A stretch of 64,000 nt of DNA, taken from Tipula vernalis. Lineage: Eukaryota; Arthropoda; Insecta; Diptera; Tipulidae. A program made the position numbers and the translations under genes. The notes under the pieces are model-generated. The model saw only the letters and a list, made by a program, of their open reading frames with translations, had not been told where the DNA came from and did not search any database. The stretch is from contig OY282558.1 of assembly GCA_958295665.1 (NCBI GenBank), positions 335,207,106 to 335,271,105 of the forward strand, written 5' to 3'. Below are positions 24,301 through 34,765 of the stretch, one piece after another. Positions within the stretch are counted from its first letter, which is position 1; each line of letters begins with the position of its first letter.

Positions 24301-24800
24301 AACTCAAAATTCTAGTTGGGTAACTCAAAAATAAAATATAAAGGGTTGAAACCTCATAACTCCAAAATAAATTCCTAACTAAACCTCTTAACTCAATCTT
24401 CAGCTTAACTTCCAACTCAATTTACAATTCAACCTCCAACTCAATCGCAACGCATCACCCAATCACCAAATTAACCGCAACCCAGCACTCAACTCAATCA
24501 CCAAATTAATCGCAAATTTACTTTCAAATCAACCCTTAACCTAACCTTAAATCAACTCTTAAATAATTCTCCAAACTAACAACTCGATTAACCGCAACGC
24601 AAGCTGACTAGGTACCCTAACTCAATTTCAACTCAACTTAGCTCGAACCACATCTCAACCCTCTACTCAACTCCACACTGAATTGCCTACTCAACTCAAA
24701 CCAACTTAATCTAATCTCCCACATTTAACCCTAACTGGACCTCAATTCAACCCAACCCTAAACTCAACCAGAACTCAACCCCAACCCAATTTTTAAGTCA
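24300..24800 (-). repeat. Inverted GTTGAG block, partner of 15445-15810
   Basis: On the - strand this shares the ordered landmarks listed for 15445-15810, including GGTTGAGATGTGGTTCGAGC and AGGTTTCAACCCTTTATATT. On the + strand it appears as repeated CAACTCAACC / AACTCAATC. Confidence 0.7.
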
Positions 24801-24929
24801 ACCTCAAATGAACATGATATCATTGCGATGTCGAAACACATGGGTTCGTATTTTATTTCGCGCCCCATGAAGATAATTTGCTACACCCGCTAGTGATGAT
24901 CATACATTATCGAAACGTTAACAAAATGG

Positions 24930-26080
24930 CTTCAAAGGCATCCAAATTTTACAGTTTTGTTCTTCAAACAAACTACCTGATTTATGTAATCAGCGAAGGT
25001 AACTTCAATCCAGTGATTATTATGCAGTATGCGTCGATTCGATTGAAGAAGTCATTAATACATCAAATTCATCCGATTCAGTTCTTGTACTTGGTGACTT
25101 TAATCTTCTCACTATCATCTGCAATTTTGGCCGTGAATTTAACTGCATTCTTCCAAACAATATAAAGTCAGATGTAGAATCATTACTCGTTGATACAATA
25201 CTTGGTTTTAATTTAAACTAAATTAACTCCATTTTTAATAATCTGGAGAGGTTCGTTCTAAGATCTTTTGTCTTCACCAATGAAGTAGATGCGTTTAAAG
25301 TAACTGAGTTACTCAGTCCGTTTGTCATAAACGAAATCAACCATAAATCTTTGGATATTGTATTTGATACTACTGAGTACTGACTGTATGTCGAAATCAG
25401 AACACCTGTAACAAATTAAATACTGTTTTAAGAAGACAAACTTTATTGGTCTGCATGTTTATTTAGAAGCAGTGAGTTGGAATGAGATTCCAAATGCTTA
25501 CATTTACATTTTATGAGATCTTACTGAAAGGCTTTGAACTCCATGTGCTTATTTCCAATATATCACCAAGTATTCACTCACTATGGTTCGACGATCGGCT
25601 TATAAATCTAACAAATCGAAAATGTAACGCCTACACTAAAATAATGAAATCAAGTTAGGAAACATGCAAGCTGTCCTTTTTACAACACAGTGAGGGATTT
25701 GATATCTAATTCAAATTTAAGTATAAGTCTTATTTGGCTGGCATCCTTGAAAAGATTACGTGTCTATCCTTCAACAATATCAGCACCTATTACCAAGCCA
25801 AAGAGAACAAACCATCTGCCATATGTAACCATCTGTCATATGTAACAATATCACAAAAAACTCAAATATTCTCATATTTGCTGATGACTAAAAATGTATC
25901 AATTGTTTACCAATTGCTGTTATTTTAGCCATACCGAGGCCATGTATCAAATTCGAGATACAACTCTATCATGCTTCAAAAAAATAATAATCTATTCAAA
26001 CAACTGATGTAAATCCCTGAGGTAATGGTTTCTTGCCCAAGAAAATATAACCTTTCAGATTAATGTGAAATTAAATGTAT
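24930..26080 (+). pseudogene. LINE endonuclease/RT fragment, heavily decayed
   Basis: Reading across frames, DYYAVCVDSIEEV followed by SDSVLVLGDFNL (25015-25110) is the GDFN block of a LINE endonuclease. A segment around 25590-25650 (LWFDDRLINLTNRKCNAYTK) matches the linker before the reverse transcriptase. Near 25866-25890 a short ILIFADD box is followed by a stop, the RT active-site motif. Most of the RT between these blocks is missing, so this is an internally deleted copy. It is not the same sequence as the LINEs at 16785 or 50050. Confidence 0.75.
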
Positions 26081-27785
26081 AAGGATTTGTCTCCCCTCCC
26101 TAAATAACGTATACTAGTTGGTAATGAATTTTTATATTCCTTTACAGAAATAAATTAGTAGTGGATCTATGTTGATATAATGATGAAAGGTTAAAACAAA
26201 AATTATCTTTTTCGAGGAATTTTTTATGTTTATTTCCTTATCATATTTTTGGATAATATTCACATTAAAGCATCAAATATTTCGAAGAAAATTATGGTAA
26301 TAATAAACGCTGCTTTTTCGTATTTTATGTAGAAAGTAAAATTAAAGCCACTTTTTTACAAATTCTGGAAATTTATTACTGTTTCATCTTTAAATTTGTT
26401 TTGGTGAAAATTTAGTTAATGCCACGCCACATGTATATCTGTACACATCTATGTTAGGAATTTACACAAAAACCATAATTTATGTCCTAAGTTCTAAGAA
26501 ATGTTTGTTGTGACATTAAAATAGATGAGTATAAGTTATTTATTTGTATGTATGTGGTACTAGAATATTTATGTTATACTGTCAAAGCTATGTACATTTA
26601 TTGTCTGTAAAATAAGTATTTAATTACCTGAGACTGAAGAATATAAGAAAGTTATGTATGCATCTTAAATCTCATCTACCATCATAATAACTGCATAATG
26701 AACAAATTCTTTTACTAAAGCATTTCCTGCAGTGCCTTCAATATAAACACTTACATCTTTATGATCAAAAACATCAAAACATACTAAACAAATCGCGAGG
26801 CAAATTAAGATGGATTTTTTGAAAACATCCAATCAATAAGCAGAATAGACGGAAAAGTGTAAATAAAACTCCCAGAACAGGTGAATTTTTCACATTGTTT
26901 TGTTTTTATTAAATAAAAGGACGATGATTTATTGAATTTCTTTTTTTTATTTAAAATTCTCACACGTAAATGATGGATACTTTTTCTATAATAAATAATT
27001 ATTTTTATTCGATAAAATTACAAAAAATGTTAAATTGTGCATATAAATTTTCGAATACACAATATAACTACGAGAATATAAAAATGATAAATTTATTTAT
27101 TTCTTATTGTCTTGATAAAATAATAAATTAATAAAAGATATCAAATTAGTTTTGTTCTCTACTGTTGTTGAAAAATTTGTGCTGAAATTATAACACTCTT
27201 AGAGAAAGGATGGTAGATATTTATGGTTAATAATATTGTATTATGCAGTAGAGCGCTGGTTCAGTATAATATATTAATAATATCGTAATGAATAGAGAAT
27301 ATGGTCTGCAGTTTGTTGGCTTACGGGTTTTACAATTCACATAAATTTTATATTTTTTTTAAAAAAATATATTTATATTAAGTCACTGAGTAGTAATTTT
27401 TAAAAGTGAGGTGAAACAACAGAAACAGATTGTTGTTCCACTATCGTTTTTTACCTCTGCATGTGAACAGTGCTAAATATTAATTTAACCTTCACTCTGT
27501 GTATAGCTTATTATCACGTTATCTGTGTATAGGGGTTAATCTAACCCCACGTATATTTTTATATATTTCATAGGGAAAGTAAATAAAAATTACAAGTAGA
27601 CTATTGATAGATTTGAATAAAGCTCATGCATTTGAAAACCAGACCACATCGAACAACGGTTTACACAAAACAAAACCAAAGGATAAGTTAGTTAGTAATG
27701 CCTAAATCAACTAGGTTACATAAACCTAGGTGTAGTCGATAGTTAGTAATTTGTTACAATACAATGACATTCCAATTAGGCCTTT
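26080..27785. other. No gene seen
   Basis: About 1.7 kb of AT-rich sequence without an open frame, clear repeat or splice-flanked coding block. It could be intron or intergenic DNA. Confidence 0.45.
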
Positions 27786-27917
27786 AGGGCCCGATTCTAA
27801 AATGATAAAATTCATGTTATGTTATTTTATTTCCCCGCTTCCTGTATGAATTTGTATTGAAAAAACAAAAATAACATAACATAACATACAATTTTTGGAG
27901 GGCAGAATCGGTCCTAT
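27786..27917 (+). mobile_element. GGCCCGATTCT MITE, copy 1
   Basis: A terminal repeat GGGCCCGATTCT is matched inverted by AGAATCGGTCC. The body has TTATGTTATTTTATTTCCCC and AATAACATAACATAAC. TTA trinucleotides lie at or near both ends. It is about 130 bp and non-coding. Confidence 0.75.
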
Positions 27918-28103
27918 TATCTAATAAACTTAATAAATAGCACAAACCTCTGAACACTAGCTACCAAGATAAATTTGAAATTGCCCAATGACGAACAGAA
28001 AGTAAACGCAAGAAATAATTTAGATTTATTTTAATATTCACGTTTACAATTGGAAATTAATAATTTTCCGATTTTTTATTCACCTAGTTCTGACCACAAT
28101 ATT

Positions 28104-28235
28104 AGGCCCGATTCTGTCTTCCAACGTTTTACGTTATGTTATGTTATTTTTGTTTTTCTTTTAGACAAATTCAAATAGGAAGCGGGGAAATCAAATAACA
28201 TAATATAAATTTTAACGTTACAGAATCGGGCCCAT
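28104..28235 (-). mobile_element. GGCCCGATTCT MITE, copy 2 (inverted)
   Basis: This is the same sequence as 27786-27917 in the opposite orientation, with a similar centre (CCCCGCTTCC on the - strand). TTA occurs on both sides. The two copies lie 187 bp apart. Confidence 0.75.
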
Positions 28236-28565
28236 TACTTAGACTTACGATTTTATTATTTTCTAACTTAATTACAAAAAACTGATGTATTAATATTTCG
28301 CAAGTCACAACATTGTTCCGCTCCCGGTTGACAACAATACATATATTTCGCTAGAAGAAGGTGATTGGTTAAAGCCACGGCGTAAAAATGTTCCTTTCTT
28401 TTTGTATACAGAGTATGCACTTCTCTTATGACTATGTCTTGAACTTGTTTTGACTTTTTCTTTTACCTTAAATTTTGGAGTACTTTATAACCTGTATATA
28501 ATACTATTATTGAAATGGCTACTCCTATAATTATGAACTCGAAATTTTATTAGACTTTTGTTTTA

Positions 28566-30842
28566 CCCTGTTAAAGTTAGCCGAAAGTAAAAAGCCGATA
28601 ATGCAGATTAAGTTTAGTTATTAACATTCCAGCCGCAAATAAACAAATTGGTGGTCAACCAAAAGTAAATATGATACAAGGATTTAAATAAAAACTTTTG
28701 TAAATAGTCTCACGTGGAAAACTTTGTTTAACCTAGTCGTACAAAATATCGGAAAATCAGAACGATTCACAAAATTGAAATAAAATCAGCCTCTAGAGTG
28801 TACATCTGAAGTTAAATCGTTTTTATGTGATTTTTCAATAGCTATCGCAGGAAAAAATTCCGTTCAAGTTTCCCGTAAGAAATCTCGGAAAATTCGATTT
28901 TCCAAAAATCATTAGGAAATTTGTATAAAATCAGCCTCTAGAGTGTTATGTCTGGAGATGAATTGCATTGAAATGCTTGTCAATAGATATCGCAGGAAAA
29001 AAATTCAGTTCAAGTTTCCCTTGGGAAATCCCGGAAAATTCGATTTTCCAAAAATCATTAGAAAATTTGGGCTGGAAACTTTTTAAAATTTTGCGAGATT
29101 TCCCACCGGGAATATTAAACTGAATTTTTTTCCTGCGGTAGCTCACAAGTCACATCAATGCCATCTATCTCCAGACTTAACACTCTAGAGGCTGATTTTA
29201 TACAAATTTTCTAATGATTTTTGGAAAATCGAATTTTCCGAGATTTCCGAAGGGAAACTTGAACTAAATTTTTGCCTGCAATAGCTATTGACAAGTCACA
29301 TCAATGTAATTCATCTCCAGACATAACACTCTAGCGGCTTATTTTATACAAATTTTCTAATCATTTTTGGAAAATCGAATTTTCCGGGATTTCCCACGGG
29401 AAACTTGAACTGATTTTTTTTTCTGCGATAGCTATTGACAACTCACATCAATGCAAATCCATCTCCAGACATAACACTCTAAAAGTTGATTTTATACAAA
29501 TTTTCTAATGATTTTTGGAAAATCGAATTTTACGAGATTTCCCACGGGAAAATTGAACTGAATTTTTTGCCAGCGATAGCTATTGACAAGTCATATCAAC
29601 GCAATTCATCTTCAGAGATAACACTCTAATGGCTGATCTTATACAAATTTTTTAATGATTTTTGGAAAATCGAATTTTCCGGGATTTCCCACGGGAAACT
29701 TGAACTGAATTTTTTTTTGGCTATAGCTATTGATAAATCACATCAATGCAAATCCATCTCCAGACATAACACTATAGAGGCTCATTTTATTCATCCATTT
29801 CTTACTTTGAGCTGGAAACTTTTTTAAATTTTCCGAGATTTCCCACGGGAATATTAAACTGAATTTTATTCCTGCGGTAGCTATTGACAAGTCATATCAA
29901 CGCAATTCATCTTCAGACATAACACTCTAAAGGCTGATTTTATACAAATTATCTGATGAATTTTGGAAAATCGAATTTTCCGAGAATTCCCACGGGAAAT
30001 TTGAACTGACTTTTTTTCCTGCGATAGCTATTGACAAGTCACATCAATGTAATTCATCTCCAGACATAACACTCTACCGGCTTATTTTATACAAATTTTC
30101 TAATGATTTTTGGAAAATCGAATTTTCCGAGATTTCCCACGGGAAAATTGAACTGAATTTTTTGCCAGCGATAGCTATTGACAAGTCATATCAACGCAAT
30201 TCATCTTCAGACATAACACTCTAAAGGCTGATTTTATACAAATTATCTGATGAATTTTGGAAAATCGAATTTTCCGAGATTTTCCACGGGAAACTTGAAC
30301 TAAATTTTTTTTCCTGCAATAGCTATTGACAAGTCACATCAACGTAATTCATCTCCAGACATAACACTCTAAAGGCTCATTTTATACTAATTTTCTAATG
30401 ATTTTTAGAAAATCAAATTTTCCGAGATTTCCCACGGGAAACTTGAACGGAATTTTTTCATTCGATAGCTATTGACAAATCACATAAAAACGATTCAACT
30501 TCAGATATACACTCTAGCGGCTGATTTTTTTCCAATTTTGTTGATTCTTCTGATTTTCCGATATTTTCTACCACTAGGTTAAACAAAGTTTTGAACGTAC
30601 GACTATTTACAAAATTTTTTATTTAAATCCGTGTATCCTATTTACTTTGGGCTGATAACTAGTAAATTTTTTATTTTCGACTGGAATGTTAATAACATAA
30701 TCTGCATTATCGACTTTTTTTTACTTTCGACTGGAAACTTTCGGTTGGGATTACACGATCTGCATTACCATTTCTTTACTTTCGCCTGGACTAACACAAT
30801 CTGTATTATGGTCTTTTCACTTTCGGCTAACTTTAACGGTAT
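28566..30842. mobile_element. Foldback-type element 2 with ~146-bp repeats
   Basis: The ends share GTTAAAGTTAGCCGAAAG in inverted orientation. The flanks share TTTTGTTTTA (28556-28565, 30843-30852), a 10-bp target duplication. The left arm has about two units of a 146-bp repeat in one orientation (28780-29070). The right side has about ten in the other (29150-30550). The units carry ACACTCTA, GGAAAATCGAATTTTCC and GATAGCTATTGACAAGTCA. Outer parts near 30640-30830 repeat a TTTCGACTGGA motif. No transposase is present. The host sequence is the env gene of the errantivirus. Confidence 0.88.
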
Positions 30843-31579
30843 TTTTGTTTTAACGTATTGATTTCTATTAGATTGTCAAAAGTCCAGTCATTAAGTTTTT
30901 GAAGAGTTAATTGTTCTGATATTTCGTTGTGTTCAATTTCTTTGTATAATGTTGAGAGTATTTCAACAACATCCCAAAATATCGGCGTTTTACTATTATA
31001 TTCAATGTGGTTTATGTGTATTGAGCAATTTTCGAAATACACGAGAATTATTCCTTTTACGAATTTTTGGTTTGTATCTTTTCTACGGTTTGTCTGTAGC
31101 GCTGTAGTTTGGTTGTTATAATAGTTTGCTTGTAATTCAAGGAATTCATAAATGTTCTCACAAGAATTAAGAATAACCCGTTGTTGTTTTAGTTTTTGAT
31201 GTATATAATTAATTTCTTTTGAGTGGAAAATATGTTTCAAAATTATGCCAATTTTTGCTAGAATTATTGAATCTGATATATCTTTCAAGTGTCATTTAGC
31301 ATGTCTATGCCAAAAAGTATTTGCTCCAAGAATTGGTTAATGTGTAATGAATGACAAATCAATTATATCCATTTTGAAATTGTTGGTTATTTATATATTT
31401 TGTAATGTTATTAAATCATTTCATCATTTCTTCGTCTATATGAAGCGTGATCCAATAAGAGCTTCCGGAAGTTTTTTTGAAATAAAACGCATTAAAATCA
31501 ATTTCAACACAACAAACAATTATACACAACATTATACAATCAAAAATTGTATTTGTGACGTAAGTTCGGTTTATGACAA

Positions 31580-32620
31580 TTAATGTTTAAAAATAATTTC
31601 TTTTAAATGTTGTTCGCGACTGGCTCTTACATAGATGATCCATTCATCAATGTAAGAGCCAGTCGCGCAGCATTCGAGCACTCTTTCGAACATTCCGGCC
31701 GATATTCCGTTAATTACGCTTGTTATGTTTGCTTCTAATGCAGGAATCGATTGTGGTTTATCGATATAAACAAGTGATTTCAGATAGTTTCATAAAAAGT
31801 AATCTAACGGCGTCAGATCACAAGATCTTGGAGGCCAATTCACGAGTCCCTTTCTTGATATGATGTTCTCATTAAAATTTTCTTTCAATAAATCGACGGT
31901 TTAGCTTGCTGTGTGGCACGTTGTACCATCCTGTTGAAACCACTAGTCGGCTACACCAATATCTTGAATTTTTGCCAATAAAAATTCATTGAGCATTGCT
32001 CTGTAGTTTGCGCATTTTGAAAGAAATACGGTCCGATGATGCCACCTGCCCATAAACCGCACCAAACAGTACATTTTCAGGATGCATTGGAAGCTCTTGA
32101 ATCTCTTCTGGCTGTTCATCAGCCCAAATACGACAATTTTATTTGTTAACGTATCCATTCAGCCAAAAATAAGCTTAATCGCTGAACACATTTTTCGATA
32201 AAAAAACGGATCAATTTGGAGCTGTTCCAATGCACATAAACCAAATCGATGACGCAAAGGAAGGTCAACCGACTTTAATTGTTGAACAAGCTGTATTTTG
32301 TATGCCTTCAAACCAAGATCTCTCTTCAAAATACGCCACAATGTGCCATATGAGAGACCCAGAGCTTGAGAACGGCGACGAACTACACCAGCAATATTTA
32401 CATTAGATCGACTTCTAGTCGGGTGATGAATATCCAATAATGAAAAAGTGGTTCGAAATTTATTGATTGTTTCGCGAATAGTCAATAGTTGGACGATTAT
32501 GAACACCATAAAATAGTTGAAGAGCACGAAAACATTTTTTCACTGAACACTGATTTTTGAAATAAATTTCCACAATTTATAAAAGTTGTTCTCGCGTAAG
32601 TAATGGTGAAATGTCAATGA
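31580..32620 (-). pseudogene. DUF4817/DDE_3 transposase, broken
   Basis: The transposase belongs to a widespread insect family with an N-terminal DUF4817 helix-turn-helix and a DDE_3 catalytic core. The N-terminus near 32580-32490 reads VEIYFKNQCSVKKCFRALQ. Then come PTRSRSN, RRRSQALGLSYGTLWRILKR (about 32400-32330) and LKAYKIQLVQQLK. The first catalytic region is near 32200-32160 (FSD..., frameshifted), followed by WLNGYVNKQNCRIWADEQPE and IIGPYFFKNAQ in other frames. WYNVPH stands where WFQQDGATCH is usual. The final EIIFKH is directly preceded by a perfect hairpin that replaces part of the tail. Several stops and frameshifts are present. Confidence 0.88.
31615..31667. repeat. Perfect 18-bp hairpin in the transposase tail
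   Basis: CGCGACTGGCTCTTACAT (31615-31632) is perfectly inverted at 31650-31667, with a 17-base loop. It lies inside the DUF4817 transposase near its C-terminus, where normal family members have no such palindrome. Confidence 0.95.
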
Positions 32621-33279
32621 ATACTGAACACAAATGTCATATGAACTTAACAATTGTCACGCATGAATCCCAATGAGAATATCAATTGGAAAAAAGTACC
32701 TCCTATTGGATCACGCTTTATATTTGATTAATCATTTGATTGTTAAGTGTATCTTGATTCGATTGTAATATGTCTGAATGTTTGTTAATTTCAACGTAAT
32801 CTTCATGGTCCATGTTTCGTGTAATGCTTTTCGGTCCTCTTTTAGTTCTATGGAAAGGTTTTATTATGTATTTCCAAGTTATTTAATAAAACGTGATATT
32901 TCTTCTTTACCAAGGCCATCTTTGTTTTAAATTCTACATGTTTCTCAGTTTCATTTGATATGCTATTTATATTTGAAATAATTAGATCAATATTTTGTTT
33001 ATAATCAATTATTTTTATAATATGAATTAATCTCGAATAATTGTTTATTATTCTACCTAATTTTAATGGTAAAAGTCCTTTGTTGTTACTTAAATCGTGA
33101 ATCTCTATTTTCTGGACAATGCTCCATTTGAAAAACCTACAAAGAATTTCCAAATTTTATTTTTTGCTTATGAACTTTACGTTTATTGGTATCTACAGTA
33201 ATTTTGTTATCTTGTACTACATTATGTTTTATAAATGTTGGTGCCAATTTATCTCTTCTATTATCTACTTCGTATGTAG

Positions 33280-33863
33280 CTGGGATTCGGAGCGGAGCGG
33301 ATTGGAGCGATTAATGTAGGAGTGGAAGTGAGCAAGGAGCGTTTAAAAAATGAAATATACTTTCGCTCTCCCAACCTTATCTCCTATATTTCCTTAATTA
33401 TCTCTCTAGAAAATGTGAATTTTAAAGTTAATAGAAAAACGTGAGATCACTTTTATGTTTTTCTTTATTTGGGGTTAATATATTTCTACGCCAAAAATAT
33501 AACTAATAGTTATAACTACTATCTGTCCTTGAGGACATCCGTTTTATAAAGCTTAATAACTTTAATTAAATTAAATTTGAACAATTACCGAACATTTATG
33601 TTTATGAATTAATTAGTTTTGTATTTGTTATTTTTGATTTTCTGTGATTTACAGTATGTATTATGAATTATTATAAAGTTATTTTGATGTTTTATTAATT
33701 TCCGCATAAATATATCCAGTGACATTGGAGCGGAGTGAATTGAGGAGCGGAGCGGAGCAAATCGGACCAATTTTCCTCGGAGCGAAGCGAGAGTGGAGCG
33801 AGTTTCTATCCAAGCGGAGTGAGAGCGGTGCTGGAGCGGTATTTCTTTCGCTCCGAATCCCTG
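33280..33863. mobile_element. hAT MITE rich in GGAGCGGA motifs
   Basis: The ends C(T)GGGATTCGGAGCG and CGCTCCGAATCCCTG are inverted copies with one mismatch, and both sides carry the exact 8-bp duplication GTATGTAG (33272-33279, 33864-33871). Subterminal GGAGCGGAGCGG-type repeats occur on both sides. It carries no transposase. An 8-bp duplication plus CAGGG-type ends indicate the hAT superfamily. It is inserted between the integrase and env of the errantivirus. Confidence 0.93.
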
Positions 33864-33871
33864 GTATGTAG

Positions 33872-34763
33872 TAGCGTCATTTTCGAATTCAGGAGGATCG
33901 TAACGATTCTTGATTTAGTTTTTCGATTAAATTCCGTTTTGATTTTAGGTTTCGTACTCTTTTGTATGTTCGTCAAGATAGTCTTGTTTAGGTTGAGTTG
34001 TTCCTATATTTTGAATTAAATTAGATTTATTATATTGTCCTGTGATTAACTCGAATGGAGTTAGTTTAGTTGAGGAGTCCATTGTTTCACTAATTAACTT
34101 ATTTTTGTTTGTATGTATTGTAATATGTACATAATTCAATTTTATACATATATTTCCAAAACATCTTTAAATAAAGTTGACATAAATTCAGTTCCATTAT
34201 CTACGATAATTTTTTGAGGAATTCCGTGATGGGAACAATAATGTTTTAGAGGCTTAATTACGTTTAAACGAGTTCTAGAATTCAATATGTAAACACTTGA
34301 AAATTTGCTAAATTTGTCAATTATAGTAGGGAAGTTTTCTTTATGAACAGTATAAATGTGTATATGTAATATTTGCAACGGTTGGTCAGGGGTTTCCGTC
34401 ATTTCAAATTTTAGGGGTAATTTATTACGATTGTACTTAAGTTCTAAACAAATTTCACATTTATTTATAATTCGAGTAATTAAATTTTTTTCTATATGAG
34501 AAGTAATAATTTTTTTTTAAATACTCTAAAGTTTCATTGATACCTCTATGATTCGATTTTTTTTGATAACGTATTACAACTAATTAGTTTATAATTATTA
34601 CTGCTAAAATATTTCGAATAAACTGATTGAACAACTTTTAAAGTATTTCATCAGTATAGATTCTGACGCTTACATTAGGGATTAAATATTTTTTAAAAAT
34701 TTCAATCAAAATTTGCTCTTCATCAATATTATTTTGTTTTACAACATCTCTTTTTTTTCTAAA
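33872..34763 (-). pseudogene. Errantivirus integrase
   Basis: The catalytic core (34402-34142) has a first-Asp position degraded near ILHIHIYT, then IIDKFSKFSS, and then the second Asp in GIPQKIIVDNGTEF. The following frame (34139-33945) holds LTPFELITGQYN, typical of the integrase C-terminal half in errantiviruses. The zinc-binding N-terminus (34500-34735) is scarcely readable. It lies between the Tigger element (ending at 34766 on this side) and the hAT MITE at 33863. Confidence 0.82.
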
Positions 34764-34765
34764 TA

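Larger units (their letters stand above)
31441..32720 (-). mobile_element. DUF4817-type mariner-like transposon
   Basis: The ends TGAAGCGTGATCCAATA and the inverse TATTGGATCACGCTTTA are flanked by TA (31439-31440, 32721-32722). The 1280-bp interior encodes one transposase on the - strand. It is inserted in the env gene of the errantivirus. Confidence 0.9.
28390..33271 (-). pseudogene. Errantivirus envelope gene in three pieces
   Basis: This is an envelope protein related to insect virus F proteins, which in active elements sits in the membrane. It is seen in three separated parts. The surface part (33153-32848) is followed, after a stop, by a basic RxKR cleavage-type motif near 32835. The central part (31288-30853) is mostly helical. 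The last part (28565 to about 28390) contains a hydrophobic anchor of about 20 residues followed by a Lys-rich tail. A mariner-like element and a Foldback element separate the parts, and stops occur in all of them. The assignment rests on order, the helical profile and the anchor. Confidence 0.7.

Noticed and set aside
27000..28400. A second errantivirus LTR matching the sequence next to the primer-binding site
   Set aside because: I compared the two regions by eye and found only short AT-rich matches. The LTR pair is therefore not claimed.
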